Assembly: GCF_902459475.1 (NCBI RefSeq)
Contig: NZ_LR699114.1
Coordinates: 2,046,001-2,110,000, forward strand
Length of the DNA stretch: 64,000 bases
Reading direction: 5' to 3'
Source: Aquicella lusitana
GTDB taxonomy: Bacteria > Pseudomonadota > Gammaproteobacteria > DSM-16500
A program made the translations under genes and the position numbers. Below the pieces are notes generated by a model that was not told the origin of the DNA, searched no databases, and saw only the letters and a list, made by a program, of their open reading frames with translations. This document shows, in pieces, positions 47,232-56,146 of this stretch (its first letter is position 1; the number at the start of each line of letters is the position of its first letter).

Positions 47232-48341
47232 CTATTCGAACGCGGCTATGGCGGGACTCGTTACATTCCCATGTTCCACGTGAAACACTTTCACCGGTAT
47301 ATTCGGTTTGTCATTGATAAAATGACAAATTGCTTCGCTTTCGATTGCCGTAATGAAAACCTGGGTTTGCTGGCTGGACAAGAGTGAAATCAGTTTCGCT
47401 CTGCTGAGCATATCCAATTCAGAAGGCAAGTCATCCACGAGATAAATCAACCCTCTTTTTGTATGCTTCTCTAATAGCATTCCCTGGGCGAGTATCATAG
47501 CACAAATCAGCAATTTTTGCTGTCCTCTTGATAGAAAATGTTTCACTGAAACAGCGTTTATTTGAATATCAAGATCGGCACGATGCGGGCCGAATTGGGT
47601 ATAACCAAAGCGGTATTCATCAGGGTAGCTATTTGCTAAAACAGAGGCATAATCTTGGTTTTCATCCCACCCGGACTGATAGCAGATAGCAAGTTCCGTG
47701 ATACCCAATAACTGATGCGCAAGCTCATTCAGCAAGGGTGTCAGTAAGCGCACATATTCGCGGCGCAAGCTATCCAGCTCCAGGCCATGCCTGATCAGTT
47801 CCTCTGTCCAACCATCCAGTTCTCTTTTTGGCCACTTGTCCTTTAATGCAGCATTTCGCTGTTTGAGTGCCCGTTCAAAATGCCGCCAGCAATGCAAAAA
47901 ACGCTCAGAGTGGTAAAACAATCCCCAATCCAAATATTTTCTTCTATACACTGGTCCAGATTCAAACAGATGGTGGGATTGAGAGTTAATTAAACGTAAT
48001 GGTAAAAAAGAAGCAAGCTCGGTAATACTAGTCGCATCCTGCTCTGCAATTCGCAGCCTGGAAGCACCATTGGTACACCGCTCAGCCCCGACCGGAATCT
48101 GTCTTCCATCACTAACTATTTGAGCAAACAAGGAAAATTGGCTTGCTGCCTGCCGAATAAGGCGGGCAGCCGTGGCACTTCGAAACGAGCGTCCTAAACC
48201 CAAATAATAAATGGCTTCCAACAAACTGGTTTTGCCGCTGCCATTCTGGCCACAAATTATGTTTAAACCATGCTGGCCGGGCTGCAAACTAACCGTCGCT
48301 AAGTTTCTAAAATCTGTTATGTGTAATGAAGAAATCGGCAT
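47232..48341 (-). CDS. recF: DNA replication and repair protein RecF
   Basis: SMC-like ATPase that with RecO and RecR loads RecA at ssDNA gaps. The 369 residues show Walker A GQNGSGKTSLLEA with Lys37, the signature LSRGQQKLL, and Walker B LIYLVDDLPSELD. It lies 439 bases downstream of dnaN, with a terminator and a repeat in between, so it probably has its own promoter (possible TATACT -10 at 48367-48372). Its 3' end encodes VFHVEHG, which contains a parS-like palindrome. gyrB follows. Confidence 0.95.
   Translation of the reverse strand: MPISSLHITDFRNLATVSLQPGQHGLNIICGQNGSGKTSLLEAIYYLGLGRSFRSATAARLIRQAASQFSLFAQIVSDGRQIPVGAERCTNGASRLRIAEQDATSITELASFLPLRLINSQSHHLFESGPVYRRKYLDWGLFYHSERFLHCWRHFERALKQRNAALKDKWPKRELDGWTEELIRHGLELDSLRREYVRLLTPLLNELAHQLLGITELAICYQSGWDENQDYASVLANSYPDEYRFGYTQFGPHRADLDIQINAVSVKHFLSRGQQKLLICAMILAQGMLLEKHTKRGLIYLVDDLPSELDMLSRAKLISLLSSQQTQVFITAIESEAICHFINDKPNIPVKVFHVEHGNVTSPAIAAFE
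47272..47287. promoter_or_regulatory. parS-like ParB-binding site
   Basis: TGTTCCACGTGAAACA on the plus strand (TGTTTCACGTGGAACA on the minus) is one base away from the fully symmetric consensus TGTTTCACGTGAAACA and intermediate to the pseudomonad TGTTCCACGTGGAACA form. It lies in the 3' coding end of recF, close to dnaA. It is the only such match I found in the window. It implies ParB and Soj-type ParA act on this origin region. Confidence 0.85.
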
Positions 48342-48590
48342 GAAAATGATATATTCCTCTATTCAAAGTATAGCCGGGTACGCCTCATTATTCTTCTTAT
48401 TGTTAAAATAATAAAGTTATAGCGCTTTGTAAGGATTAAAGAAACAAGGGTTCAGCCGCTGAAGCTATGTAATGCCTTAATGCTTATCCTACAACAGTGC
48501 GATAGGCAACGGAGAGAAATGGAGTTTCAAGAGACGTTATTCCCTCAGGATTTGGCCATTTTTGACAAATGATGCTGATTCTACAGAATG

Positions 48591-48657
48591 GCTGTCCTCC
48601 TGAGCACAGCGAAGGATCTTCTTGCGCATTTGGAGATCCTTGCTCAGGATGGCAGTT
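48591..48657. repeat. Degenerate copy of the REP-like inverted repeat
   Basis: CTGTCCTCCTGAGCACAGCG, then AAGGATCTTC, is followed after a short loop by GGAGATCCT and TGCTCAGGATGGCAG. It shares the core CCTGAGC...AAGGATCT with the perfect element at 35693-35763, but its arms have drifted and one arm has lost about six bases. This marks a dispersed, decaying repeat family. Confidence 0.75.
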
Positions 48658-48724
48658 TTGTGAACCGCTTTTCAAAAATGGTCAAAGTCCGGATTCCGCA
48701 TGACTGCGGGGAAGACATGTGCGC

Positions 48725-48768
48725 AATAAAAAGGTAGCCATGCGGGCTCTAAATGCAGCATAGCTACC
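48725..48768 (-). terminator. Rho-independent terminator of dnaA-dnaN
   Basis: On the minus strand GGTAGCTATGC pairs with GCATGGCTACC (11 bp with one G-U wobble, 14-base loop), directly followed by TTTTTATT. It lies 12 bases after the dnaN stop codon. It is the strongest intrinsic terminator in the window and separates dnaA-dnaN from recF-gyrB transcription. Confidence 0.8.
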
Positions 48769-48780
48769 CTTCATGGATGC

Positions 48781-49884
48781 CTATAGCCGCATAGGCATCA
48801 CAACATAAAGGCTCTGATCCCCTTCCATCGGTTCTATTAAAACACCATTATTGGGATCCGTAAAAGCGCAGCGAATGCTTTTTGCTGATATGGAAGACAT
48901 CACGTCCAAGAGGTAAGCAACATTAAAGCCAATTTCCATGTTACCGCCCTCATAAGCCAGAGAAACGGCTTCTTCTGCCTGTTCATGATCCGAGTTGTTG
49001 GCTGTGATACGTAGTTTATTAGGCTCAAACTGAAAACGTACACCGCGGAATTTTTCATTCGAGAGGATGGAAGCTCGCGTCAATGCCTGCTTAATGGCTT
49101 CACGATCACCTACCGCTACGGTTGTGCCACGCGGAATCAGACGATTATAGTCAGGATATTGCGCATTAATTAGCTTTGAGGTGAAAATATAATCTGAAGT
49201 AACCACGCGAAAACGGCTGTCGCCAATGTGAATGGCAGCATCCTGATCATCATCATTGCCCAGCAGGCGTATCAGTTCCAGCACACTTTTACGTGGCAAA
49301 ATCACACGTGCTTCAACTTGACCAATAGTTTCATCCTCGATTGTGGTTAAAGCGAGCCGATGACCGTCTGCTGCTACGCACTTGACCGTATTCGTTCCAA
49401 TATCGAGAAAAGCGCCATTTAAATAGTGGCGCACATCTTGCTGGCCCATGGCAAAATAAGTTTTAGTGAGCAAATTCTTGAGATGATTCTGTTTAATCGT
49501 AAAGTGGGTCGGGTAGACACTATCTTCCAGACTGGGAAAATCCTGCGCTGGCAGCGTATTTAGCATAAAGCAGCTTTCACCTGCACGGACCACCAGGTAG
49601 TTTTTTTCCAGGGTTAAACGCAGCAATACCGCTTCAGGCAGCGTGCGGCAAATATCAAATAATTTTCGAGCCGAAACCGTAGCGACACCTTCCGCCATCA
49701 GGGATTCAATGGGTACAAAGCCAATCAGTTCAATTTCAAGGTCGGTGCCAGTCAAACACAACTTGCCATCCTTGATGGTCAACAATACATTCGAAAGAAT
49801 AGGCAGGGTCTGTTTTTTTTCGACAACACCACTCACGGCCTGCAGCGGTTTTAAAAGCGCTTCGCGTTGAACAGTAATATCCAT
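48781..49884 (-). CDS. dnaN: DNA polymerase III sliding clamp (beta subunit)
   Basis: The ring-shaped processivity clamp of the replicative polymerase. The 367 residues equal the E. coli length (366). The first-domain start MDITVQREALLKPLQAVSGVVEKKQTLPILSNVL and the C-terminal VVMPMRL are diagnostic, the latter forming part of the clamp-binding pocket. It follows dnaA after 12 bases in the same direction and is ended by a strong terminator. Confidence 0.98.
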   Translation of the reverse strand: MDITVQREALLKPLQAVSGVVEKKQTLPILSNVLLTIKDGKLCLTGTDLEIELIGFVPIESLMAEGVATVSARKLFDICRTLPEAVLLRLTLEKNYLVVRAGESCFMLNTLPAQDFPSLEDSVYPTHFTIKQNHLKNLLTKTYFAMGQQDVRHYLNGAFLDIGTNTVKCVAADGHRLALTTIEDETIGQVEARVILPRKSVLELIRLLGNDDDQDAAIHIGDSRFRVVTSDYIFTSKLINAQYPDYNRLIPRGTTVAVGDREAIKQALTRASILSNEKFRGVRFQFEPNKLRITANNSDHEQAEEAVSLAYEGGNMEIGFNVAYLLDVMSSISAKSIRCAFTDPNNGVLIEPMEGDQSLYVVMPMRL

Positions 49885-49896
49885 AAGTTTTCTCTC

Positions 49897-51264
49897 TTAT
49901 GTGGTTAGTATTCTAAGCAAATTGGTATAGTCTTCTTCAATATCTGCATCGGATTGCCTTAATTCGGTAATCATACGGCAAGCATGCAGAACCGTAGTAT
50001 GATCCCTGCCTCCAAACGCATCCCCAATCTCGGGCAAACTATGGTTTGTCAACTCTTTAGCCAGCGCCATGGCAATCTGGCGCGGTCGGGCCACAGAACG
50101 GTTACGGCGCTTCGATAATAAATCCGCCACTTTAATTTTGTAATATTCAGCAACCGTACGCTGGATATTTTCAATCGTCACTAACTTATCCTGCAAAGCC
50201 AGCAAATCGCGCAGCGCTTCTTTCACGAATTCCAGCGTGATAGCCTTGCCCGTAAAATGGGCATTGGCAATAATGCGCTTTAAAGCTCCTTCCAGCTCAC
50301 GTACGTTGGACCGAATACGCTTTGCAACAAAAAAAGCGACTTCGTAAGGAAGATCAATATTCGTCTGCTCCGCTTTGCTCATTAAAATAGCAACGCGTGT
50401 TTCAAGTTCGGGCGGTTCAACTGCGACAGTCAATCCCCACCCAAAACGCGATTTCAAGCGTTCTTCTACGCCGTTAATTTCTTTAGGATAGCGGTCGCAG
50501 GTCAAAATCACTTGTTGCTGGCTTTCCAGCAGTGCGTTAAAAGTGTGGAAAAATTCTTCTTGAGAGCGGTCTTTACCGGCAAAAAACTGGATATCGTCAA
50601 TCAGCAGCGCATCCACATTGCGATAATAGCGCTTAAATTCATTCATGGCATTCGTTTGTAATGCCTTTACCATATCCGCCACAAAACGTTCTGAGTGAAG
50701 ATAAAGCACTTTGGCACGCGCATTGTTCCGTATAATCTGGTTTCCGATTGCATGCATCAGATGGGTTTTGCCCAATCCTACGCCGCCATAAAGAAAGAGG
50801 GGGTTGTAAGCGCCCGCCGGATTTTCTGCAACTTGCAGACATGCTGCTTTGGCCAGCTGGTTCGATTTACCTTCCACAAAATTATCAAACGTAAAATTGG
50901 GATTCAGATTGCTTTGGTAAATTGTAGTATCGGTATAGGTAAATGCGCCCTTATTGGCAAGCGTTTGCGTTTGTGCGGCCTTAAATGCAGGCTGCTCGGG
51001 CGATTTGTGGCCATCAGCGCGTTTGCTGCCTATCTCAAGCAGCACTGCAGGTGGTTGGCTTTCACTAAATTGATTGATTAACTCATTAATTCGCGGCAAA
51101 AAGCGCTCAACAATCCAATCCAGGACAAACCGATTCGGCGCAAGGAGTACTAATTTGCCGTCCGCATATTCCGCTTGCAGAGGACGGATCCATGTGTTGA
51201 ATTGCTGAGAAGGAAACTCACTCTCTAATGAATTCAAACATTTTTCCCAAAGCGACACACTCAC
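49897..51264 (-). CDS. dnaA: Chromosomal replication initiator DnaA
   Basis: AAA+ initiator that binds DnaA boxes and melts oriC. The start is GTG with GGAGAG upstream, giving [14 protein letters not shown] as in other gammaproteobacteria (455 residues). Domain I spans to ~85. Domain III has Walker [17 protein letters not shown] near 160 and Walker [12 protein letters not shown]. The C-terminal DNA-binding domain carries [37 protein letters not shown]. Genes usually beside it (rpmH, rnpA) are not adjacent; a DUF4383 gene is upstream. Confidence 0.98.
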   Translation of the reverse strand: MSVSLWEKCLNSLESEFPSQQFNTWIRPLQAEYADGKLVLLAPNRFVLDWIVERFLPRINELINQFSESQPPAVLLEIGSKRADGHKSPEQPAFKAAQTQTLANKGAFTYTDTTIYQSNLNPNFTFDNFVEGKSNQLAKAACLQVAENPAGAYNPLFLYGGVGLGKTHLMHAIGNQIIRNNARAKVLYLHSERFVADMVKALQTNAMNEFKRYYRNVDALLIDDIQFFAGKDRSQEEFFHTFNALLESQQQVILTCDRYPKEINGVEERLKSRFGWGLTVAVEPPELETRVAILMSKAEQTNIDLPYEVAFFVAKRIRSNVRELEGALKRIIANAHFTGKAITLEFVKEALRDLLALQDKLVTIENIQRTVAEYYKIKVADLLSKRRNRSVARPRQIAMALAKELTNHSLPEIGDAFGGRDHTTVLHACRMITELRQSDADIEEDYTNLLRILTT

Positions 51265-51336
51265 TCGTGCGACTCTCCATTTTATCGTTTTTAGTGGACC
51301 AGCATAACTACACTATCTGGGCATACAAAACAAGGT

Positions 51337-51369
51337 GCGGTTATTCTTGCAGCCAGCCAGAATAACCGC
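51337..51369 (-). terminator. Perfect inverted repeat between the DUF4383 gene and dnaA
   Basis: GCGGTTATTCT and AGAATAACCGC form a perfect 11-bp stem with an 11-base loop. On the minus strand it follows the DUF4383 stop codon by about 30 bases and is followed by ACCTTGTTTTG, so an intrinsic terminator insulating dnaA is likely. An origin-related palindrome cannot be excluded. Confidence 0.5.
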
Positions 51370-51400
51370 GTAGGGATTGAAAATCTGCGAAAATAGTGAT

Positions 51401-51766
51401 TTAAACTTCGCTTCTCTTAAAAAAGAATCCCAGGTATAAGGCAACGAGCGCAATAACAAGGTGCAGAATATTATCTGCTGTATTGAATTGCATCATGATG
51501 AAACTCAAATCCCCGTTCCGGGCAAACCCAATGATGGTGACAATAGCGTAAATAATGCCGAAAACCTGAAAATATAACCGGGAGTATTTATGACTCGTTG
51601 CAGCCATAATGGCGATAACGCCGCTTATAATATGTACAAGATTGTGCATGGCATTAACTTGAAAATAGCCAAGCAGAAACCCATCCGGTGCCAACGAAGG
51701 CAGAAAACCGGCAACGCCTGCAAAAATAAATGCGATACCAAAGATAACAGCAATAATCCTTAACAT
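51401..51766 (-). CDS. DUF4383 membrane protein
   Basis: A 121-residue protein with four membrane helices of the DUF4383 family: N-terminal MLRIIAVIFGIAFIFAGVAGFLP, NAMHNLVHIISGVIAIMAA, and the final NTADNILHLVIALVALYLGF. The paired HN..H and D..LH histidines in helices are conserved in this family, whose function is unknown. AGGGAGGT 5 bases before the ATG at 51766 fixes the start; the frame extends upstream but lacks a ribosome-binding site there. Confidence 0.8.
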   Translation of the reverse strand: MLRIIAVIFGIAFIFAGVAGFLPSLAPDGFLLGYFQVNAMHNLVHIISGVIAIMAATSHKYSRLYFQVFGIIYAIVTIIGFARNGDLSFIMMQFNTADNILHLVIALVALYLGFFFKRSEV

Positions 51767-51979
51767 AAAGACCTCCCTGTGGTTTTTAGCCATCCAATTA
51801 TAACGTAATTCTGTTGACACGCTACTCTAAAAAAGGATACGCATTCTTAAAATACACATTATAAAGAAGCCTGTTATTTAAATTAGCAATTTAATCCATT
51901 TTGAAAATTACGTAACCTTGTGCGCTCCAGAAATTCATATTATGCTCACGTAAAAATTTGCTTATCCAGCGGGTAAATC
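51767..51979. other. AT-rich divergent spacer, possible origin-proximal region
   Basis: This 213-bp region lies where transcription switches from the minus-strand dnaA block to the plus-strand polA block and is visibly AT-rich. It might hold divergent promoters and could be near oriC. I see no DnaA box (TTATNCACA) within it, so origin function is not supported by sequence. Confidence 0.25.
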
Positions 51980-54673
51980 ATGGCTGATAATAAACCACTC
52001 ATTCTTGTCGATGGCTCCTCCTATTTATATCGCGCATTTCATGCACTCCCTGCGCTCACAAACTCAAAAGGTTTTCCTACCGGCGCAGTGTACGGAATGA
52101 TCAATATGCTCAAGCGGCTCATTGCCGATTATCAGCCTGAAAACATGGCAGTCGTATTTGATGCAAAAGGAAAAACCTTTCGCGATGAAATATACAAAGA
52201 ATACAAGGCAACCCGGCAGGAAATGCCCGGAGAATTAGTCGTACAAATTGAGCCCATTCATCGAATTATCACCGCCATGGGCATTCCCCTGATTATGGTG
52301 GAGGGCGTAGAAGCTGATGACGTCATTGGCACCCTTGCAGCACAAGCTGCACAGGCTGGGGTACCAACACTTATTTCCACCGGCGACAAAGACCTGGCAC
52401 AACTGGTTAATGACCATATCACACTGATTAATACCATGACAAACACCACGCTGGATCCAAAGGGAGTGCAGGAAAAATTCGGTGTCCCGCCAGAACGTAT
52501 AATTGATTATTTAACACTGGTAGGCGATACCTCCGATAATATTCCTGGCGTCCCCCAGGTGGGGCCTAAAACGGCAGCGAAATGGCTTCAAATATATGGA
52601 TCGCTCGCTAACATTGTTGCAAACGCTGAAAAAATCAGTGGTAAAGTCGGTGACAATTTACGGCAGTCCCTTTCCCAACTGCCGCTTACCCAATCCCTCG
52701 TCACCATCAAAATGGATGTCGATTTGCCACTCAGTTTTGCTGATTTAAAAATAAAACCGGCTGACAAATCAGTCCTGATCGATTGTTATAAAGAAATGGA
52801 ATTTAAAAACTGGTTATCTGAGTTATTGGAGGAACGGAAGGAAAATAACACGGATAAATATAAAAACTACCGCATTATTACAGATGAAAACGCCTTCAAT
52901 GATTTACTTAAGCAGATCGATCAAGCGCATGAAATCGCTTTCGACACTGAAACAACCAGTCTTGATTATATGAACGCACAATTAGTCGGCCTTTCAATTG
53001 CATTTGCCCCTGGCACCGCTTTTTATGTTCCCTTTGGGCATGATTATCCCGGCGCACCCAGACAATTGACAAAAGAACAGGTATTGGGGCAGTTAAAACC
53101 CTTGCTTGAAAATCCGCGCATTAAAAAAATCGGCCAGAATCTCAAATATGATATAGAAGTATTAGCCAATGCCGGTATTCAGCTGCAAGGTGCAGCCTAT
53201 GACACCATGATTGAATCATACGTGCTCGATAGCGCCAGCAATAGCCATAGCATGGATATGCTGGCACTCAAGTACCTGGGTTGGCGTACCATTACGTTTG
53301 AAGACATCGCAGGCAAAGGAAGCAAGCAGCTTTGTTTCAACCAGATTGATGTCCAACAGGCGGGCATTTATGCCGCGGAAGACGCCGATGTCACACTTCA
53401 GCTGCATCACAAATTATGGCCTCGCATCGCTCAAGAGCCAGGCTTGAAACATATTTTTACTGACATTGAAATGCCGCTCATTCCCGTGCTCGCCGCCATG
53501 GAATGTCATGGCGTACTGATTGATCCACAAAAGCTGGAGAAGCAGGGTAAAGAGTTAAAAGCGCGTTTGGCAGAACTCGAAGAAGAAGCTTTTATACTGG
53601 CCGGCCAACCTTTTAACCTCAACTCGCCCAAACAACTACAAGAAATTTTATTTGAGCGGCTCAAATTGCCTATTTTACAAAAAACACCCACCGGGCAGGC
53701 GTCAACCGCCGATGGTGTTTTGCAGGAATTAGCTCTGGATTTCACTATCGCGCGCACCATTATCGAATACCGGAGCCTGAGTAAGCTTATTTCTACTTAC
53801 ACAAGCCGGCTTATTGAGCAGATCCATCCCAAAACACATCGCATTCATACATCCTATAATCAAACGGGCACAGCGACCGGAAGGCTTTCTTCTTCTGAGC
53901 CCAATTTACAGAATATTCCCATACGCACTTCCGAAGGCCGGCGCATTCGTCAGGCTTTTATCGCGCCAGAAGGATACCAACTTATCAGCGCCGACTACTC
54001 ACAGATTGAACTAAGACTGATGGCGCATATCTCAGAAGATGCAGGGCTATTACACGCATTTAGCCAAAACCTCGATATCCACCAAGCAACCGCAGCAGAA
54101 GTTTGGGGCGTGCCGCTTGATCAGGTGACCCAGGAAATGCGCCGTAATGCCAAGGCCATTAATTTTGGACTCATTTACGGCATGTCTGCATTTGGTCTGA
54201 CCCGCCAGCTTGGCATTGATCGCAAAGCAGCACAGGATTATATAGATCGCTATTTCGCCCGTTATCCCGGCGTTAGAGCCTACATGGATAACACGCGCAA
54301 ACTGGCCAAAGAAAAGGGCTATGTGCAAACACTCTGGGGCCGCCGGCTTTATTTGCCTGATATTAATGCGAGCCAGATACCGCGGCAAAAAGCTGCTGAA
54401 CGCACCGCTATTAACGCACCCTTGCAGGGCAGCGCAGCTGACATTATCAAGCTGGCCATGATCCGGATCGATCGGTGGCTGCAGCAAGAAAACATCGATG
54501 CCAGAATGATTATGCAAGTACATGACGAGCTGGTTTTCGAAGCAGCAACAGATAGCCTGCCTCAAATGATGGAAGGTATTCGACACCACATGAGCGAAGT
54601 GGTTCAATTGCGCGTGCCGCTGCTTGTATCCATCGGCACAGGCGATAACTGGGATGCAGCATCTGCTCATTGA
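51980..54673 (+). CDS. polA: DNA polymerase I
   Basis: Replaces RNA primers and fills gaps. The 897 residues contain three modules. Residues 1-290 are the 5' nuclease with VDGSSYLYRAFHA and VEADDVIGTLA. Residues ~300-490 are the proofreading exonuclease with intact FDTETTS (Asp and Glu). Residues ~510-897 are the polymerase with SADYSQIELRLMAH (motif A), RRNAKAINFGLIYG (motif B) and MQVHDELVFE (motif C). The exonuclease appears active, unlike in some intracellular bacteria. It faces away from dnaA. Confidence 0.98.
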   Translation: MADNKPLILVDGSSYLYRAFHALPALTNSKGFPTGAVYGMINMLKRLIADYQPENMAVVFDAKGKTFRDEIYKEYKATRQEMPGELVVQIEPIHRIITAMGIPLIMVEGVEADDVIGTLAAQAAQAGVPTLISTGDKDLAQLVNDHITLINTMTNTTLDPKGVQEKFGVPPERIIDYLTLVGDTSDNIPGVPQVGPKTAAKWLQIYGSLANIVANAEKISGKVGDNLRQSLSQLPLTQSLVTIKMDVDLPLSFADLKIKPADKSVLIDCYKEMEFKNWLSELLEERKENNTDKYKNYRIITDENAFNDLLKQIDQAHEIAFDTETTSLDYMNAQLVGLSIAFAPGTAFYVPFGHDYPGAPRQLTKEQVLGQLKPLLENPRIKKIGQNLKYDIEVLANAGIQLQGAAYDTMIESYVLDSASNSHSMDMLALKYLGWRTITFEDIAGKGSKQLCFNQIDVQQAGIYAAEDADVTLQLHHKLWPRIAQEPGLKHIFTDIEMPLIPVLAAMECHGVLIDPQKLEKQGKELKARLAELEEEAFILAGQPFNLNSPKQLQEILFERLKLPILQKTPTGQASTADGVLQELALDFTIARTIIEYRSLSKLISTYTSRLIEQIHPKTHRIHTSYNQTGTATGRLSSSEPNLQNIPIRTSEGRRIRQAFIAPEGYQLISADYSQIELRLMAHISEDAGLLHAFSQNLDIHQATAAEVWGVPLDQVTQEMRRNAKAINFGLIYGMSAFGLTRQLGIDRKAAQDYIDRYFARYPGVRAYMDNTRKLAKEKGYVQTLWGRRLYLPDINASQIPRQKAAERTAINAPLQGSAADIIKLAMIRIDRWLQQENIDARMIMQVHDELVFEAATDSLPQMMEGIRHHMSEVVQLRVPLLVSIGTGDNWDAASAH

Positions 54674-54858
54674 GGCTTGCGTCTCGCATCATGAAATGCC
54701 TTTTAATAAAATGAATGGCATGGGATTGTCCAAAATGAATAACTATTCGATAATGTACGAACTACGTGAGCCGGTTTTTCTTGGGCAAAGGCAAACCAAC
54801 TGACTGAAAGGAATAGATGTACAATAGTCTCTAAAAGCAACAACAGAAGGATAAGCGT

Positions 54859-55710
54859 ATGGACACCATGTTACCTTCACAACCCGAATCATACAGGCCG
54901 CTCATCAACCGCAGCTTCAGGCTTTATCGGGCCAGTTTTTCCAAAGTCATCTGGCCGGCGTTGATATTATCCATTGTTATATTCATTCCCAGGCTCATTT
55001 CTGTTATCGTTGGCCAGGATATTCTTGCAACGCTGCCGGCTTTTAGTCCTTACCGCTTATGGCAAATCTTAATTAATCTTGTCGCACTCATGCTTTTTAT
55101 CGCCATCATGTGGCACATGTATTGCGAAGCACGCGGTTTGCACGAACCATTAGTGGAAGATATTGGAAAAGGGATCAGGAAAGCCGTATCAGTGTTCATT
55201 GCCACCATCATCCAAAGCGCCATTCTCTTCGGGATTGCCGCGATTATGCTGGGCATACAAATCCTGCTTCATCAATATAATTTACTTTTTGCAAATAATT
55301 GGGTGGGTATTATCGCAACTAGCATCGCCTTCATTGGGCAGTTTGTATTGTTATTATATGTCTCTGTGTTATTTATTTTTCTAGTTCCGCTTATTGCAAT
55401 TGAAGACAAAGGAATACTCGTTGCGCTTGAGCGCAGTGTTTTGCTTGCATGGAACCATTGGTGGCGGGTTTTTTCAGTTCAGCTGACACCCTGGATTTCT
55501 TATATCATTCTGCTTTTCCTCATCCGCTTTGGGCTTGGCATCAACATTCATATTTTTTTCTTGCAGGATGTGCCGCATACCATTTGGACTTCGTTATTGC
55601 ATCTTCTGATTTTTGCCCTCTTTATTCCTTGGGTCGCTGCGTTATTGCTAGTGCAGATAAAAGATCTTGAATTGAGGCACGAATTGGCCCGACATGAACA
55701 AAAAGCCTGA
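54859..55710 (+). CDS. Multi-pass membrane protein of unknown function
   Basis: A 283-residue hydrophobic protein with about six helices. The N-terminal SYRPLINRSFRLYRASFSKVIWPALILSIVIF resembles the start of YciC/glycerophosphodiester-phosphodiesterase membrane-domain families, which share the pattern 'R.F.LYR..F.K'. The central LERSVLLAWNHWWRVFSVQL also fits. No catalytic domain is attached. AGAAGGATAAG before the ATG gives a good start. It overlaps ruvX by 17 bases. Confidence 0.7.
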   Translation: MDTMLPSQPESYRPLINRSFRLYRASFSKVIWPALILSIVIFIPRLISVIVGQDILATLPAFSPYRLWQILINLVALMLFIAIMWHMYCEARGLHEPLVEDIGKGIRKAVSVFIATIIQSAILFGIAAIMLGIQILLHQYNLLFANNWVGIIATSIAFIGQFVLLLYVSVLFIFLVPLIAIEDKGILVALERSVLLAWNHWWRVFSVQLTPWISYIILLFLIRFGLGINIHIFFLQDVPHTIWTSLLHLLIFALFIPWVAALLLVQIKDLELRHELARHEQKA

Positions 55711-56134
55711 TACCGCGCCCAAGATCCTCATTGGATTTGATTTCGGCATGAAACGAATCGGTGTCGCCATCGGACAAACCATCACGCAAACTGCGCGTCC
55801 ACTGGATACCATTCAATCCAAAGAGGGTGAACCTAACTGGGACGCAATTACACATCTCATCAAAAAGTGGCTGCCTGATGCGCTGGTGGTGGGTATTCCA
55901 CTTAACATGGATGGCACAGATCAAGCTATCACACATCATGCACGGGCATTCGCAAATAAGCTGCATGACCGCTTTAAGCTGCCTGTCTATGAAATGGATG
56001 AGCGGCTGACGACTAAAGATGCAAGAGAGCGATTATTTATTCAGGGTGGTTATAAGGCACTTCAAGGTGGACAAGTAGACCGTGTCGCTGCACAATTAAT
56101 CCTTCAAAACTGGTTTGCAGAAAAACTAAAATAG
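55694..56134 (+). CDS. ruvX: Putative pre-16S rRNA nuclease / Holliday junction resolvase RuvX (YqgF)
   Basis: A 146-residue RNase H-fold protein of the YqgF family, implicated in pre-16S rRNA maturation. Motifs are GFDFGMKRIGVAIG at the N-terminus (catalytic Asp), VVGIPLNMDG, YEMDERLTTKDA and the C-terminal VDRVAAQLILQNW with the metal-binding Asp. Its start overlaps the membrane-protein gene by 17 bases and dsbB follows after 12. Confidence 0.94.
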   Translation: MNKKPDTAPKILIGFDFGMKRIGVAIGQTITQTARPLDTIQSKEGEPNWDAITHLIKKWLPDALVVGIPLNMDGTDQAITHHARAFANKLHDRFKLPVYEMDERLTTKDARERLFIQGGYKALQGGQVDRVAAQLILQNWFAEKLK

Positions 56135-56146
56135 CTAAAAACAATA

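Larger units (their letters stand above)
48342..48780. other. 439-bp spacer between recF and dnaN
   Basis: The gap holds the dnaN terminator (48725-48768), a degenerate inverted repeat (48591-48657), and an AT-rich segment next to recF (48342-48440) with a possible minus-strand -10, TATACT. No protein gene or RNA gene was recognised. A short minus-strand reading frame across 48484-48675 is an artefact of the repeat. No DnaA-box cluster is seen. Confidence 0.6.

Noticed and set aside
48484-48675. Possible 63-residue minus-strand protein in the recF-dnaN gap
   Set aside because: It reads through the degenerate inverted repeat, has no ribosome-binding site, and has low-complexity residues typical of translated palindromes.
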